A stretch of DNA of 64,000 nucleotides. Origin: Parasponia andersonii. Its lineage: Eukaryota > Streptophyta > Magnoliopsida > Rosales > Cannabaceae. The stretch covers positions 119,331 through 183,330 of the forward strand of contig JXTB01000480.1 in NCBI GenBank assembly GCA_002914805.1. Direction: 5' to 3'. Position numbers and translations under genes: made by a program. Positions 1 to 13,294 of the stretch are shown here, piece by piece; positions within the stretch are counted from its first letter, which is position 1; every line of letters starts with the position of its first letter. The notes beneath the pieces were generated by a model that worked only from the letters and a program-made list of their open reading frames with translations, was not told where the DNA came from and did no database searches.

Positions 1-2540
1 GTCTAATACAAACTATCTCATGCTTAAATATAACACAAAGTAGACAAATTTTGCTAAGTTAAGCAGAAATTCACACTAATTAATTATCACCAATCATAAT
101 CTCACTAAGTACGTGTCTATAATACTTATCATAACACTATTACATATTGAGCCAATGATTAAATTAGATACTAAATGAATGACTTTGCACTAATTGGCGA
201 GAAATTTCATTAATTTAATATTATTGAGTATAATGTAATAAAGTAAGTCACTAGAGTACTTAGTTTAATATTATTGTATATTGTCACATTCTAAAAAATT
301 TTGAAAAATGGAGGAAGTTTGTAAAATTTAGTGATAATTCAAATTAATCTAGTTTCATTAATTATAATTTCGCCAAGTAACAAAATATAGTACTTATAAT
401 AATGCTCATACATGTTCCATCACGATCGAATTAATGAATGATTGTGCAGTAATTAATTATAAATTTCATTAATTAACATATTTAAGTTTATTATGACATA
501 GTAATTATATGTGGTACCTAGTATAGTACAATTATGTAATGTAGAATGCTTAATTTAAATACAAAGTAGATGAATTATGCAAAGTTAAGTAAAAATAAAT
601 ATTAATTTATCATCCTGGTCATAAATCTCGTATGTAATTAATAATTATTTATTAGAAACGATTGATTCGTGGGTTGGGCTAATTAAAGACAATAGGTCAT
701 TCATAATGATCAATTTATTTAGTTTATTCATTAGTATATTATTATTTTTTATGTCTTCTTAAGTCAGTTTGGACTAGCCCAAGAAAAATGATAAGAAAAA
801 TGATAGGATTGGTTGGGTTAGTAAGAACTTGTGCTTACGATGGCCTTCTTTAGCAAAAAACAAGTGGGCTTGTTCTCATTTTTAATATATTTGAGATATT
901 AGTTTTAACAATGATATTATGAATGATATTAGTTATGATGCAGTAACATTATAATAATCCTCATAATATTGACAATATAAAGAACTTTAAATGCTACATA
1001 TAAAATGGGTTTCAAACACTTTTACATATAAAACTCTCCAAAAATTACAAAAATATGGAAATTAGACTTTTTTTCAAATTTTCATATGGTTTTTATCAGA
1101 AAAATATTATTTTTTTTTAAAAAAAAAAAGTTAGAATAATAATATTATTAAAATGATTACTGGTTGCCAATTACATACCAGTTATAAATACCTTTAGTTA
1201 TCAGAAACTAGTAAGTAGTTACTAGTTATTATTTTAAAAAATAGGATTTTTTAATAAAAACTGTACTGCACCTCAAAAAACACTGATCATTGTATTTTTC
1301 AATTTTTTTTTTCTAAAAATACCATACAATGTCTAATTTTTCCTAAAATAGAGTCATACAATATAGATTAATTCATTTTTTTGGTATTCTTTAAAATAAT
1401 AATTTTGAAAAATAGCAATTCAGTCTTAGCTTTAGTATCAAAAATTACTTAGTATTTACATATATATATATATATATATACACACACATATATACATGCT
1501 AGAAAATTATAAACTAAATTATTCTGTATAATATAATAAATTAATGATCTCAAACTTATGAAGATAGGTATAAATCGAATAATAAAAAAAATTAACTAAA
1601 ATAACATAAAATTTTCTTGTTTAACAATATTAAATATTTCCTCATAGTTAATTTAAAATATTGGAGTACCTTGCACCAATTAGGGAAAAAATATAATTAA
1701 TATATTTGAGTATATTATGACAAACTAACTTACTAGAGTACTTAGTATAGCACTAGTACATATTTGTCTCATGCTTATTAAGCATACTAGAAAGTGGATT
1801 GATTTTGCTAAATTAAATGAAAATTCGCACTAATCTATCATCATTTATCCTGATCTCACTAAGCGATTATAGTACTTACCATAATACTATTACACATCGA
1901 CTCAAATTAGAAACAAAATAAATAACTTTGCACTAACTAGTAACAAATTTTCATTATTTTAATATTATTGATCACAATACGACAAAATAAATTACTAGAG
2001 TACTTGGTAAATACTATTGCATATTGTCCCATGCCAAAATATTCAAGAAATGGAGGAGTTTTGTAAAATTAAGTGAAAATTCAATTAATCTAAGATTATT
2101 AATCATAATATGAAAAATTGTTTGAGTGTAGTACTTAAATAACACAAAACTATTAACTTATGCTCAAATTAGATACAAAATGAATGATTATATAATTATA
2201 TACTAATTAGTTATAAATTTAATTAATTCAGTATCGTTGACTATACCGAGACAAAGTAAGTGACTATATACAAAAGTATAACACTGTTATGTACTATTCA
2301 AAGTTAAAATTTTATATACATAATCCTATCATCACTAACCATAATCATATATAGTTAACAATTTTTTATTAAAGAACTACTGATTCATGCGTTGGACTAA
2401 TCAATGATTAATTTATTTAGTTCATTCTTTGGCCTTAGCATATATTGTGTCTTCTTGAGTTAGTCTGATCCAACTAAAGTAAAACGATAACATAGACTGA
2501 CAAATACTCTTGCTCTTAATGGGCCCATTTAAGTAGAAAG
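1..2540. repeat. Degenerate direct duplication, unit about 0.85 kb
   Basis: No gene is visible. The segment from about 16 to 870 is matched by about 1772-2540, offset about 1.74 kb. Shared landmarks are a CACTAGAGTACTTAG-like motif (near 250 and 1732/1990), an ACTTTGCACTAA motif (near 184 and 1926), and a block with TTATTAGAAACGATTGATTC-like sequence (near 648 and 2366). Inside each unit a looser repeat of roughly 250-270 bp recurs. The spacer at about 880-1650 is AT-rich with a (TA)n tract near 1459-1480. This could be decayed LTRs of an old element or a decayed satellite block; its left edge is outside the window. Confidence 0.55.
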
Positions 2541-3491
2541 AAAATGACATAAATAGGACTAATCTGGGTCAAAACAATTTTTTTTAGTGTATTTTTCTGA
2601 AAATGATATTTTTAGAAGTGTCGAGAACTTCTTGACGATCAAGACATTCTTAGCAGTCCTAAAATTATTATTTTTAAGAAAACTCACAAAAAAGTCATTT
2701 TTAAAAAGTGTCGACAAAAGTATTAGCAATAACTCGTAAACCAGTCCAAACAACTTAACCCCTTTGCCGCTTGTAAAATTATAGATCCATGGAACAAAAC
2801 TAAATAAAAAGAAGCTCTAAGTTTAAACCGACAGATGATGGATCCGCTACCAAGGCTTTTTGCATTATAGGAACTGAGAAATCTGTTACAGATTACAATG
2901 ATTCTATAGACGTTCATGGCATCGAGAGATTGTTAATTGTTGTAACACTATTAACCAGTGTATATACCAAAAACCCAATATTCATGAAATTTGCAGAAGC
3001 TTTTGCCCAAAAAAGTGATTGCTACCCCCTTGAACTGATAGGGCAATAATACATTCTCCGATCTACCCGAAGAAAGAAGGGGAGGAGGGGGTAAGGGATG
3101 AGACCGGAAAAAGGGAGTAAGGTAGAACAAAAGGAGAGATGAGACCCTGTACATATACCTCTATATCAGTCTCTATCTTTCCAAGCTCTAGAGTGGTAAT
3201 TTACATGATTTTTCAAAATCAAAAAGAAAATACTTGTTAATGTTGCTTCAGTTGTCCCCGTTAAGTTTTTAAGAAAAACCTACAAATAATAATCATCTTC
3301 TCTATCTGTCCCATGTGGAATTACCAGCTTCATCTATGTATATAATAACCCCACACTCAATCAGCTCCTTTCTTTACACCAGAAAGCAAACCACTAAGGT
3401 TAAATAGAAGCAGATCAATAAAAGGAACGTAGTGTCACGTAATGTTCAAAGGATATATGCATGTAGGATAACTTAAATAGTAACGGAAAAA

Positions 3492-3533
<42 letters not shown>

Positions 3534-3686
3534 CTTGGAAGAACTAAAGCCATAATTTATACTAAACTAATTTTCTCCATATTACACCTTGTTATTTTAT
3601 ACATTTATAATTATAATATTTACAATATTTAGAAATAATAGTTTTTTTCTCTTAAGTTCAATATTAATTCTATAAAATAGAAAAAT
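2541..3686. other. Intergenic, no gene recognised
   Basis: This is AT-rich sequence with short open frames that have no recognisable domain or codon signal. A (TA)n tract of about 36 bp lies at 3495-3530. Nothing else stands out. Confidence 0.6.
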
Positions 3687-6295
3687 TGTCATGACCGAAA
3701 ATCCAAGATTGTGACTTTTTTGTAATTTTAAGAGAAAACAGTGATAAAAAGTAGTTTCTAAAATTTCAGAAAAATTTAAGTACTTAAAATTTAAGGTCTA
3801 TTCCTCAAGAGTACGTAAATTACAAGATTGGACAAATTTGATAATCATGTTATCTACCAATTTTAAAATTTCCAAAAAATTGTTCATTTTAAGTTTAGCA
3901 AAAATCCTAATTAACTAGTTTAAAAACTTATGTTATTTCAGGAAGATTAATGAAATAGTTTAATTTAAAACCACAGGCCCAATGTTCAAATAGTTCACCT
4001 ATTAATGAAATAGTTCAATTTAAAACCATAGGCCTAATGTTCAAATAGTTTACCTAAAATTAATTCATGTTCTAAGTACTCGATTTAATAATAAAAAATC
4101 ATCCTCATATATCTACTAAGTAAATATATTACTATTGGCTAAATAAATTTTGACCTAGAAAATAAGAATTGATACAGAGTACAAATTAACCAATGAAAAG
4201 GATTGGAACCACAAGTATATACTAAGTATGCTTGCTAGACAACCAGAATAATTATCACAAAATAAATCGACATTTGAAAGGAAGGAAGTAGGGGGTGAGC
4301 ATGTGAATGCTCAATAGAAATTCAATTACCATTTTTTTTTGAATTGTTACAATTTTACCAAACCTGCATGGTTAATAACTCTTCCAAAATCCATTTAAAA
4401 ACTAGGTATAAAATAATTAATATCCAGAGTAGTCACATATTTAAAACCAAAACTAGAACTATACATTTGTACACATCATAAATCATCGGATTACATGACC
4501 TCACACTCTTTCATTACAAACTAGAATAACTCGTATTATGTATACTAAATACTCTCTACCTGATAACTATCCTAGAAAAACTATAGAGACACATATGTGT
4601 CTAGCCTACCAAATCAGAGGGGCAACTGATTATCTACACCTACCGAATAGGAATAATCAGAGAAAAACCTTGAGCGGGTTTACGGGCTCTCACCGAAAGT
4701 GGGTGTACTAGTACGCCTACTATAATACTGCGATACTTAAGATGTATTTTATGTGTGATTGTACGGTATGTACAACATATAACAACATATATAATAACCA
4801 TATAGAACATAACCAAACAATGCTTTAAAACTCCGCTTGATATTATTCTGGAATTTACTGTATCTTGGATAGGAAATCTGCTAAATCACCCAAGATCACG
4901 ATTTAACATATACGGAAGTCACATGGTCTAATTCCAGAATAATCCAAGATTTTCTAATAGTTCATTAAAATATTATTTAATTCACGTTCTTTCACAAGAT
5001 AGTCATAAGGTGTATTTTAAATTAAATCATGTATAAAACTAGAGAATTGAACCCCTACTTTAACTTTCTCCATACGGAGCTATGGAGAAAGTTTTGGCAT
5101 TATTTAGGTATCATTTGGAAGGTCGGGCGTCGTTTTTGAATCTTTGATCGATAAGTTTGAAAACACGATTTTCGATCGGAGCTTCAGATCGTGAAATGGG
5201 TTTCATCACTGAATTCAGAGCACCAAAAAATACTAGATTAGATATATAGTTTGATCGATTCGGGCTCAGACCGAAACTGGGCCCACGACACGCAAAATGA
5301 GACTATTCACGTATCTCGGAATTTGTGCCATTTCGAAACATAGCGATATTATATATCAAAATTCTTTTTTCGACCTCATTAAATCCAAATTTGAAATCAA
5401 AAATCAATTTCGAGATCTTGAGTATTAAATAGGCTCTAAATCAAAGAATTACAAAAATGTTACTTTTCGGAATTAATTTGAAAAAAGTCCATTTTTTGTC
5501 AAAGTATTTAGAAAAATATTATCTTTGTTGTTTATTTAAATAAATATCACCTTTTTGAAATATTTCAGAAAATATCATTATCACATACATTTAGAAAAAT
5601 ATCACTTTCAAAAATATTTGAAAAAAAATCAACTTTGCTGATTATTTGTAAAAATGTCATTTTTGCTTAAATAGTTTATAAAATGACAGTTTCTAAGCTC
5701 AGCCCAAGGCCCACTTTGAATAGTAACAGACTTTAATCATATACTATTCAGTTTTGTAAAAATATCACTTTTGTCCCGAATTAGAAAAATATCATATTTT
5801 CCAATTTAAGATTTCTCTCTAATCAGATATTATTTTAACACAACATTACCATATTTATTTATGATTCAATCTCATTTTCCACCTCATATAATTTTTACGG
5901 CCATAAGAATAATTTTACAAAAATAATTGTAGTTATGCCATAAATTAATTTGTAAAACATCCAAATAAACTTAAAAATAAGCTTACTGGAGCTTATTTGT
6001 CAGAAAGGATCGACGCCGGTCATGGGCGAAAGAAGCTTCAGCTTGCCGTCTATGGTGATGGCTGGTTTTACTAGGTTTATGAAGAAGAAAAAGAAGAAGG
6101 AAGAAGGAGAAAAGGAAAAGGAAAAAGGAAAAAGAGAGAGAGAGTGTGTGTGTGTGTGTGTCAAGTATGTGAGAATATTAAGGAGAAAAGGTGTTAAAAG
6201 TGGGTCCCACCACTTAATTAAAATATTATATATTTATTTTATTTTATTTTTTTTGAAAAAAATTAGAATATTCTTGACAAATTTGGGTTTTTACA
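3687..6295 (-). repeat. 3' LTR of the Tekay-like element
   Basis: This 2.6-kb repeat is a direct copy of 10738-13294 and ends TG..CA on the plus strand (TGTCATGACC to TTTTTACA). A roughly 55-bp internal tandem duplication begins near 3946 and again at 4001; the other LTR has one copy. A block of degenerate short repeats built on ATTTAGAAAAATATCACTTT lies at about 5440-5800, and GA/GT microsatellites lie near 6136-6160. Confidence 0.82.
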
Positions 6296-9200
6296 TCCTT
6301 CAATTCTTAAAAGAATTTCGTCCCGAAATTCAAATATAAACCAAGATGTGTGAGTAGTATAGCTTAGAATAGCCATTGGAATAAGGGTAAATAATTGATC
6401 ACAAAATTAATTAGTACTAAGCCAAACACAAGGTTAATCGAGAAGTGTGAAATAAATATTTCTCGTCTACCATCGAATGTCATTGACACATTGATATCGT
6501 ACAAGAGTATGAGATAGGAATGTACACAAAGAAGTATATGGAATCATAAGATGGTTCACGAGTAGATACTGGGATCCTAATTCAAGAGATTGGAGATAAT
6601 GACCTCGAGTTAGTAATTAGTCACAGAGGTAGTAACGACAATGAAGACTAGTAGTCGAAAGTACAAGACTCCTATAACCTGAGCACTGATTGTTAGGCAC
6701 CCAAATCAAAGTAGCAGATCAAATATTAGGTACGTATATTATCGTCTCTAGATAACACCAGATCAATAGTACATTGGGATAATTCCATTTGTCTAATGCA
6801 AAACTTGAGTATAAACAATTATTGAGTCCAAAAACTCAATCAATATCCTTATTAACACAAGATTGTACTCAACAAGATTTCAAATTGAAAACAAATATAC
6901 TTGTGTTATACCACCTAAGATAGATGAGTTTTAGAGATCAGAAACGACAATAAGAATGCAACATAAGTCATTTATCGTTCCTCATACGAGCAAGTAACAA
7001 TCATATACACAAAATATTTCTAGTTGAGAACAAGAATAGAATCACTATGAGTGGAAATTTTCAACACAGATGTACTTAGAATAACAAATGTTAATAGAAC
7101 CACTATAGTCTATGTATACAAAATACAAGTATCCACATAACAAATATAGTCCAAAAACTCCCCAAGTCTTTTATCCAAGGTAATATCATATAATAATAAC
7201 CTATACTATAATTAAATTCAGAGACTCTCTAAGTTCCTTTGTCCAACATAGGATTATAATAACAATCTTAAATCATCAATCACCTCCAAAGATTCTCTAA
7301 GTCTTTGGTACAGAAGGAAGTCATATAGAAATGACTCAATACCTAATATATAAATAAAACTGTTAACAACACTACAATACCCTAGAAATAAGGTTCTAAT
7401 AGAATAGGTTGTCTCTGCAGTGACATCTGTCTCCTATTTAATCTCATTTCATTTTAGAAATTATAAACAATTTTTTGAAAAAATATTTTTGAAAACATGC
7501 GACACAAAATCAGGGGCATATAGGAATACTACACCAATTCACGATAAGATCTCACTTTGGCCATAGGTAAACTAAACTTGAACTTCAAGTATTCTTTTTT
7601 AAAATATAATATAAGAGTTTAATAACTCTCAATAGACTAATGAGTGAACTGATCCTTATACCATCAATTATACCACTATAATGATGCTTAGATTTATCTC
7701 AAATCAAGTAATGAGTCACAAACTGAACTCAATACCAACGAACTTAACAATGACTCTAATCCACAATAGATCTTAATTAGAGTCTCCAAAAATTCCTAGA
7801 GGTCAACATAAGCAAAGTACCACCCGTAGTTTTCACCCATTAACACAAAAAGGGAATATATCGACAAAATTAATTCTTGTCATCATCAGTCAATCAATTT
7901 CGTATCTAACACACTAATTCCACTTACTAAGCTAAGTATGATAAGAAGAAGTTTTTCCCCTCTTGATATATAATTTACTAATTAAACTATCAAGTACTTA
8001 AAACATGTCAATTTCTTTTAAATTATATTTAAACATAATAGAATTTTTCTTAAAATTTCAAAAATTTTCTGAAATTTTCAAACATGTCTCTCTAAGAGAT
8101 CCAAAAGCATATTTTGTTTTTGTTGGTAAACCATGTTGTGCAAATAGTTTCCCATAGTGCTTTATTAATAAAAGACTTTAGGCAATATTTAAATGAGGTT
8201 TTCTTTAAGCTTTATAACTTTGAGATACCACACTCTGATAATTTTATTAAAAAAAATTTAACAGATATTTTAATAACAGGGAGAACCTACTTTTAGAAAA
8301 AAATAGAGTGTGTCGAGTGTAATATATATATATATATATATATATATTAAACTTACTCGATCTTTTAAAGCATGTTTATAGGGAATATTCTTTTCATGTA
8401 GCCAATCAATTTATAATATGTACAACTCCATGAGTTCAAAAATCCAAAATTTTAAATTCAAAGAAAATAGAACACATTTATATGCATACTCAAAATTTAC
8501 TAAATGTCCAATCAAGGCATACCAAACCAAAAAATTGACCAATTAAAAATAATACATAAAAGAAGATAAAATATATAATTAAAAAAAAACAAAACGCATA
8601 AAGACAAACCAAAAAAAAAAAACAAGCCTTAGGCAAAAAAAAAAAAAAACACCATCCCAAAAATCCAAAAAAAACACCACCCAAAACCTCAAATACGAAA
8701 AGAAATCAACAACACAAATACCAAACTAAACAAATAACACAAATAATCGAAAATCAAAACTACTGGAAATAATGAAAAACCAAGCAAAATAGATATACGA
8801 AACCAAGGAGCAAAAAATCAAACAGACAACAACAACACAAAAATAAAATGAAAAAAAACACAAAAAAGATGAAAAGAAAAAAAGCACAAATAAAACGAAA
8901 AAATAAGAAAAATAAAGAAATAAAAACAAGAAGGCAAAAAAAGTCAAAACAAAAAGACCAAAAAAAAAAACCAAACAAAGATTCCAATATAGAAAATCCT
9001 CCATATATACAAGGTTCCAAACAAATTAACATAACCAATATTTACTTTCGCAAAAGTTTTAAAATAAGATATTATAAATATGACTTTTATAAACATATGC
9101 ACAAACATCTAAGAAGTTATATGTATACCACATTAAATCACAACAATGGTCCTTTAAAAATACAAATTTTTTGCCTAAAGTTACTAAATAAATTTTCCAT

Positions 9201-10721
9201 AAAAATTTTATGTTTATTTCTAAATCAATTTGTAAATTAATTTTTTCAAAGCTTTCCTTAGATTCAAAATCGAGTGACAAGTAGAAACTTGATAAATTTT
9301 AGCGAAAGTATCTACTATTCAAAACTAGGCAAAATATTTAGGAACTTTATTCCTAAATTAACACCACTAATTTGCAACGAGACCTCATTAGTACCACAAT
9401 TAGTTTTAAATAAATAAATTATTTAAATTTTATAACGCTAGTAATTTAGAAAACCTTAGTCTCAAAATAGTACTTTTACTTTTTAAAGGATACAATCCTT
9501 GAAAATATAAATTTCATATAACTAGTTGTTACTCAAAATTAAAAGACATGTAGTTTTGTTAAAAACAACAATAATTCATTGGTCAAAAGCAAAAGTCAAC
9601 CTCATTCAAAACCAAAATTGTCAAATTTGAATTTTTCAAAAATTTCAAACCAATTAATTATGTCTTAAGCCTTTCTTAACTTCAAAATTAGGAAAAGTAC
9701 TTAGAATTTTTAGTTCATAAAAATTACCTTGACCTGAATTATTTTCCAACTAACACTACCAAATGTCAATTAGAATTAATTTCGTACTATAACTAAATTT
9801 ATTATAAACTAAGATTCAAACTTTATAACAAGGTAAATTGATAAACCCCAAATCTCTAATAGTCCAAAAATTTCTAGAATCATATATACCTTGAATAATA
9901 AATTACTTTTACCTAATCTTTATTTATTATTTCATTTTTTTTTTAACAAAATGTTCAAAGTCTCTCTAGAAACAAGCATGCTGCAATGATAAAATGCAAC
10001 GGTCTACATAGTTGAAAACAATACGACTCAAGTGTTGAAATTTTCTAGAAGTTCAAAACCAAATAAAACAACATTAACTCCAACAAAATCTTACTAATTT
10101 AATTATTTTCATATGACAATAAAATTTTTGTGAGGCTTGAAAGAAAAAAATTTTAATTTGTAATCAAGTCCATATCATTTTATTAATTCATGAATGGAAA
10201 ATTAAGATGAGATGACTATCCAAAAGTCCTACCAATACATGATACAAAATTATGACAAACAAACTACCAGATACTCAAATTGGTTAGTCACATAATAACA
10301 ATTCTTAAGAAATTCAAATCATAATTCTACAAGCATAAAATATGTCAAGTCAATCAAAGTACGAGACATTCAAGTACTATCTTAGAACCTAAGAGATTCA
10401 TATAGCTTATCACAATATAGGATATAGGAGTACAAGAATGAATATCTATTTGAATTGAGAAATTTCAACTAGAGTAGAATTCACTAGTCTCATATTATCC
10501 CCGATACTTTTGAGACTAAAATTTTAGAGTATAATCATCCCAATGATACCAGAGTTACACTCTAAAGAGGTGGGCAAGAGATTTAGAACAAAGTGAAGCA
10601 AAGATAATATATTTAGCCAATTCCTAAGTGATGTATGAGGTATTTGTCAAATACTTTTTCAAAACACTTTTTAAATATCAAAATACCACAAGCAAGATTC
10701 CAAAGGGATCTGAAGTTTGAA
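6296..10721 (-). other. Non-coding interior of the Tekay-like element
   Basis: This is AT-rich sequence of about 4.4 kb without a recognisable protein domain on either strand. A (TA)n tract lies near 8323-8346. A very A-rich block at about 8570-8990 gives charged, low-complexity open frames on one strand and Phe-rich ones on the other; both look like composition artefacts. Confidence 0.6.
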
Positions 10722-10733
10722 GCTCTGATACCA
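10722..10733 (-). other. Primer binding site, initiator-Met tRNA type
   Basis: Read on the minus strand this is TGGTATCAGAGC, the complement of the 3' end of plant initiator-Met tRNA. It lies four bases inside the LTR that ends at 10738, which fixes the element's orientation. Confidence 0.8.
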
Positions 10734-10737
10734 AAAC

Positions 10738-13294
10738 AGTCATAACCGAAAATTCAAGGCTGTGATTTTTAGTAATTTTAAGAGAAAATAGTGATAAACA
10801 GTAGTTTCCTAAATTTCAGAAAAATTTAAGTACTTGAAATTTAAGATTTAGTTCTCAAGAGTAAGTAAATTACAAGATTAGACAAATTTGATAATCATAT
10901 TATCTACCAATTTTAAAATTTCCAAGAAATTCTTCATTTTAAGTTTAACGAAAATCTTAATTAACTAGTTTAAAAACTTGTGTTATTTCAGGAAGTTTAT
11001 GAAACAGTTCAATTTAAAACCCTAGGCCTAATGTTCAAATAGTTTACCTAAAATCACTTCATGTTCCAAGTACTCGATTTAATAATAAAAAATCATCCTT
11101 ATACATCTACTCAGTAAATATATTACTATTGGCTAAATAAATTTTGACTTTGAAAATGAGAATTGATACAGAGTACAAACTAACCAATGAAGAGGATTGG
11201 AACTGCAAGTATATACCAAACATTCTTGCCAAACTACTAGAATAATTACCACAAAATAAATCGACACCTGAAAGGAGAGGAAATAGGGGGGTGAGCATAT
11301 GAATGCTTAGTAGAAATTCAATTACCTTTTTTTTTTTTGAATTATTGCAATTTTACCAAACCTGCATGGTTAATATCTCTTCCAAAATCCATTTATAAAC
11401 TAGGTATAAAATAATTAATATCCAGAGTGGTCATATATTTAAAACCAAAACCAAAACAAAAAATATATATTTGTACATATCATAAATCAACCTATCCCAT
11501 GAGCTCACACCCTCTCATCACAAGGTAGAGTAACTCGTACTATGTGAACTAAGAAGTATCTGCGTGATAACTATCCCAGAAAAACTGTAGGGATACCCAT
11601 GTGTCTAGTATACCAAACTGGAGGGGTAACTGAATGCCTATGCGGGTTTACGGGCTCTCACCGAAAGTGGGTGTACTAGTCTGCCTACTACAATACCGCG
11701 ATGCTTAAGATGTATTTCATGTGTAATCGTACGATATGTACAACATATAATAAGATATATATAATAATTATGTTGAACATAACCAAACAATATTTTAAAA
11801 CTTCGCTTGATATTATTCTGAAATTTACTATACATTGGATAGGAAATCTACTAAATCACCCAAGATTACAATTTTATAAACATGTATGGAAGTCACACGG
11901 TCTTATTTCAAAATAATCCAGGATTTTCCAATGGTTGATTAAAATATTATTTAATTCACGAATTTTCATAAGATAGTCATAAGGTAAATTTTTAATTAAA
12001 TCATGTATAAAACTAAGTAATTGAACCCCTACCTCAACTGAGCATCCAAATAGTGTTATGGAGATAGTTTTGGCATCATTTGGGTGTCGTTTGGAAGGTC
12101 GGACACTGTTTTTGAATCTTTGATCGATAAGTTTGAAAACTCGATTTTCAATCGGAGCTTCAGATCGTGAAATGGGCTCCACCACTAAAGTCAGAACACC
12201 TAAAAATACTAGGTTAGATATATAGTTTGACCGATTCAGACTCGGACCGAATCCAGTTCTATGGCACGCAAAATAAGATTATTCATGTGCCTCGAAATTT
12301 ATATTATTTCAAAATATAGCGATATTATATATCAAAATTTGTTGCTCAACCTCGTTAAATCCAAATTTGAAAATAAAAATCAATTTCAAGATCCCGAATT
12401 TAAATAGGCTCTAAATCAGAGAATTACAAAAATATCACTTTTCAGAATTAATTTGAAAAATGTCAATTTTTCAAAGTATTTAGAAAAATATCACCTTTGT
12501 TGTTTATTTAAATAAATATCACTTTTCTAAAATATTTCAGAAAATATCATTATCACATAACTATTTAGAAAAATTTCAGTTTCAAAATTATTTGAAAAAA
12601 TATCAACTTTGTTGATTATTTATAAAAATGTCATTTTCGCATAAATATTTTATAAGTTGACAGTTTTCTAAGCTCTGCCTAAGGCCCACTTTGAATAGTA
12701 ATAGATTTTAATCCTACACAAAACAGTTTTGTAACAATATCACTTTTATCCTGAATTAGAAAAATATCATATTTTTCAATTTAAGATTTTTCTCTAATCG
12801 AATATTATTTTAACACAACACCATCATATTTATTTATTATTCAATCTCTTTTTCTAACTCATATAATTTTTACAGCCATAAGAACAATTTCACAAAAATA
12901 ATTATAATTATGCACAAATTAATTTATAGAATGTTCAAATAAACTTAGAAATCGGGGAACTAATTTGCCAGAAAGGATCGAGACTGGTCATGGGGAAAAA
13001 AAGCTTTGGCTTGCTGGTGGCTGGTTTTACTAAGTTTATGAAGAAGAAGAAGAAGAAGAAGAAGAAGAAGAAGAAGAAGAAGAAGAAGAAGAAGGAGAAA
13101 AAGAAAAGGAAAAAGAAAAAGAAATAGAGAGAGAGAGTGTGTGTGTGTGTGCGTCGGATATGAGAGAATATTAAGGGAAAAAGGTATCAAAAGTAGATTC
13201 CACTACTTAATTAAAATATTATATATTTATTTAATTTTATTTTTTTGAAAAAAGAAAAATATTAGAATATTCTTGACAAATTTGAGTTTTTAAG
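10738..13294 (-). repeat. 5' LTR of the Tekay-like element
   Basis: This is the 2.56-kb partner of 3687-6295. A (GAA)n microsatellite at about 13038-13096 has expanded here compared with the other LTR, followed by GA and GT runs at 13128-13150. The terminal bases are eroded relative to the other copy. Confidence 0.82.

Larger units (their letters stand above)
3687..13294 (-). mobile_element. Old Ty3/gypsy (Tekay/Del-like) LTR retrotransposon without visible pol
   Basis: This is a fossil element on the minus strand. Two long direct repeats (3687-6295 and 10738-13294) are its LTRs. On the minus strand the LTR runs from TGTAAAAACCC to GGTCATGACA. Next to the right-hand LTR is TGGTATCAGAGC, the initiator-Met tRNA primer site; next to the left-hand LTR is a purine stretch (AGAATTGAAGGA). 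The flanks AAAAT and CAAAT fit an eroded 5-bp target duplication. The motif GAATTTCGGGACGAAATTC just inside the 3' end is typical of plant chromovirus pol ends, which together with the iMet primer site suggests the Tekay/Del lineage. The 4.4-kb interior has no recognisable gag or pol, so it is a non-autonomous derivative or completely decayed. The LTRs differ by roughly 12-15% by eye, suggesting several million years. Confidence 0.82.

Noticed and set aside
6022-6339. 105-residue plus-strand open frame
   Set aside because: Lies within an LTR and is built on GA/GT microsatellite sequence; not kept in the partner LTR.
8490-9280. Open frames of 60-130 residues on both strands
   Set aside because: They are Lys/Asn-rich on one strand and Phe-rich on the other, caused by an A-rich tract inside the old gypsy element; no domain.
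12960-13190. Leu-rich minus-strand open frame that looks like a signal peptide
   Set aside because: The Leu run is the reverse reading of the (GAA)n microsatellite.
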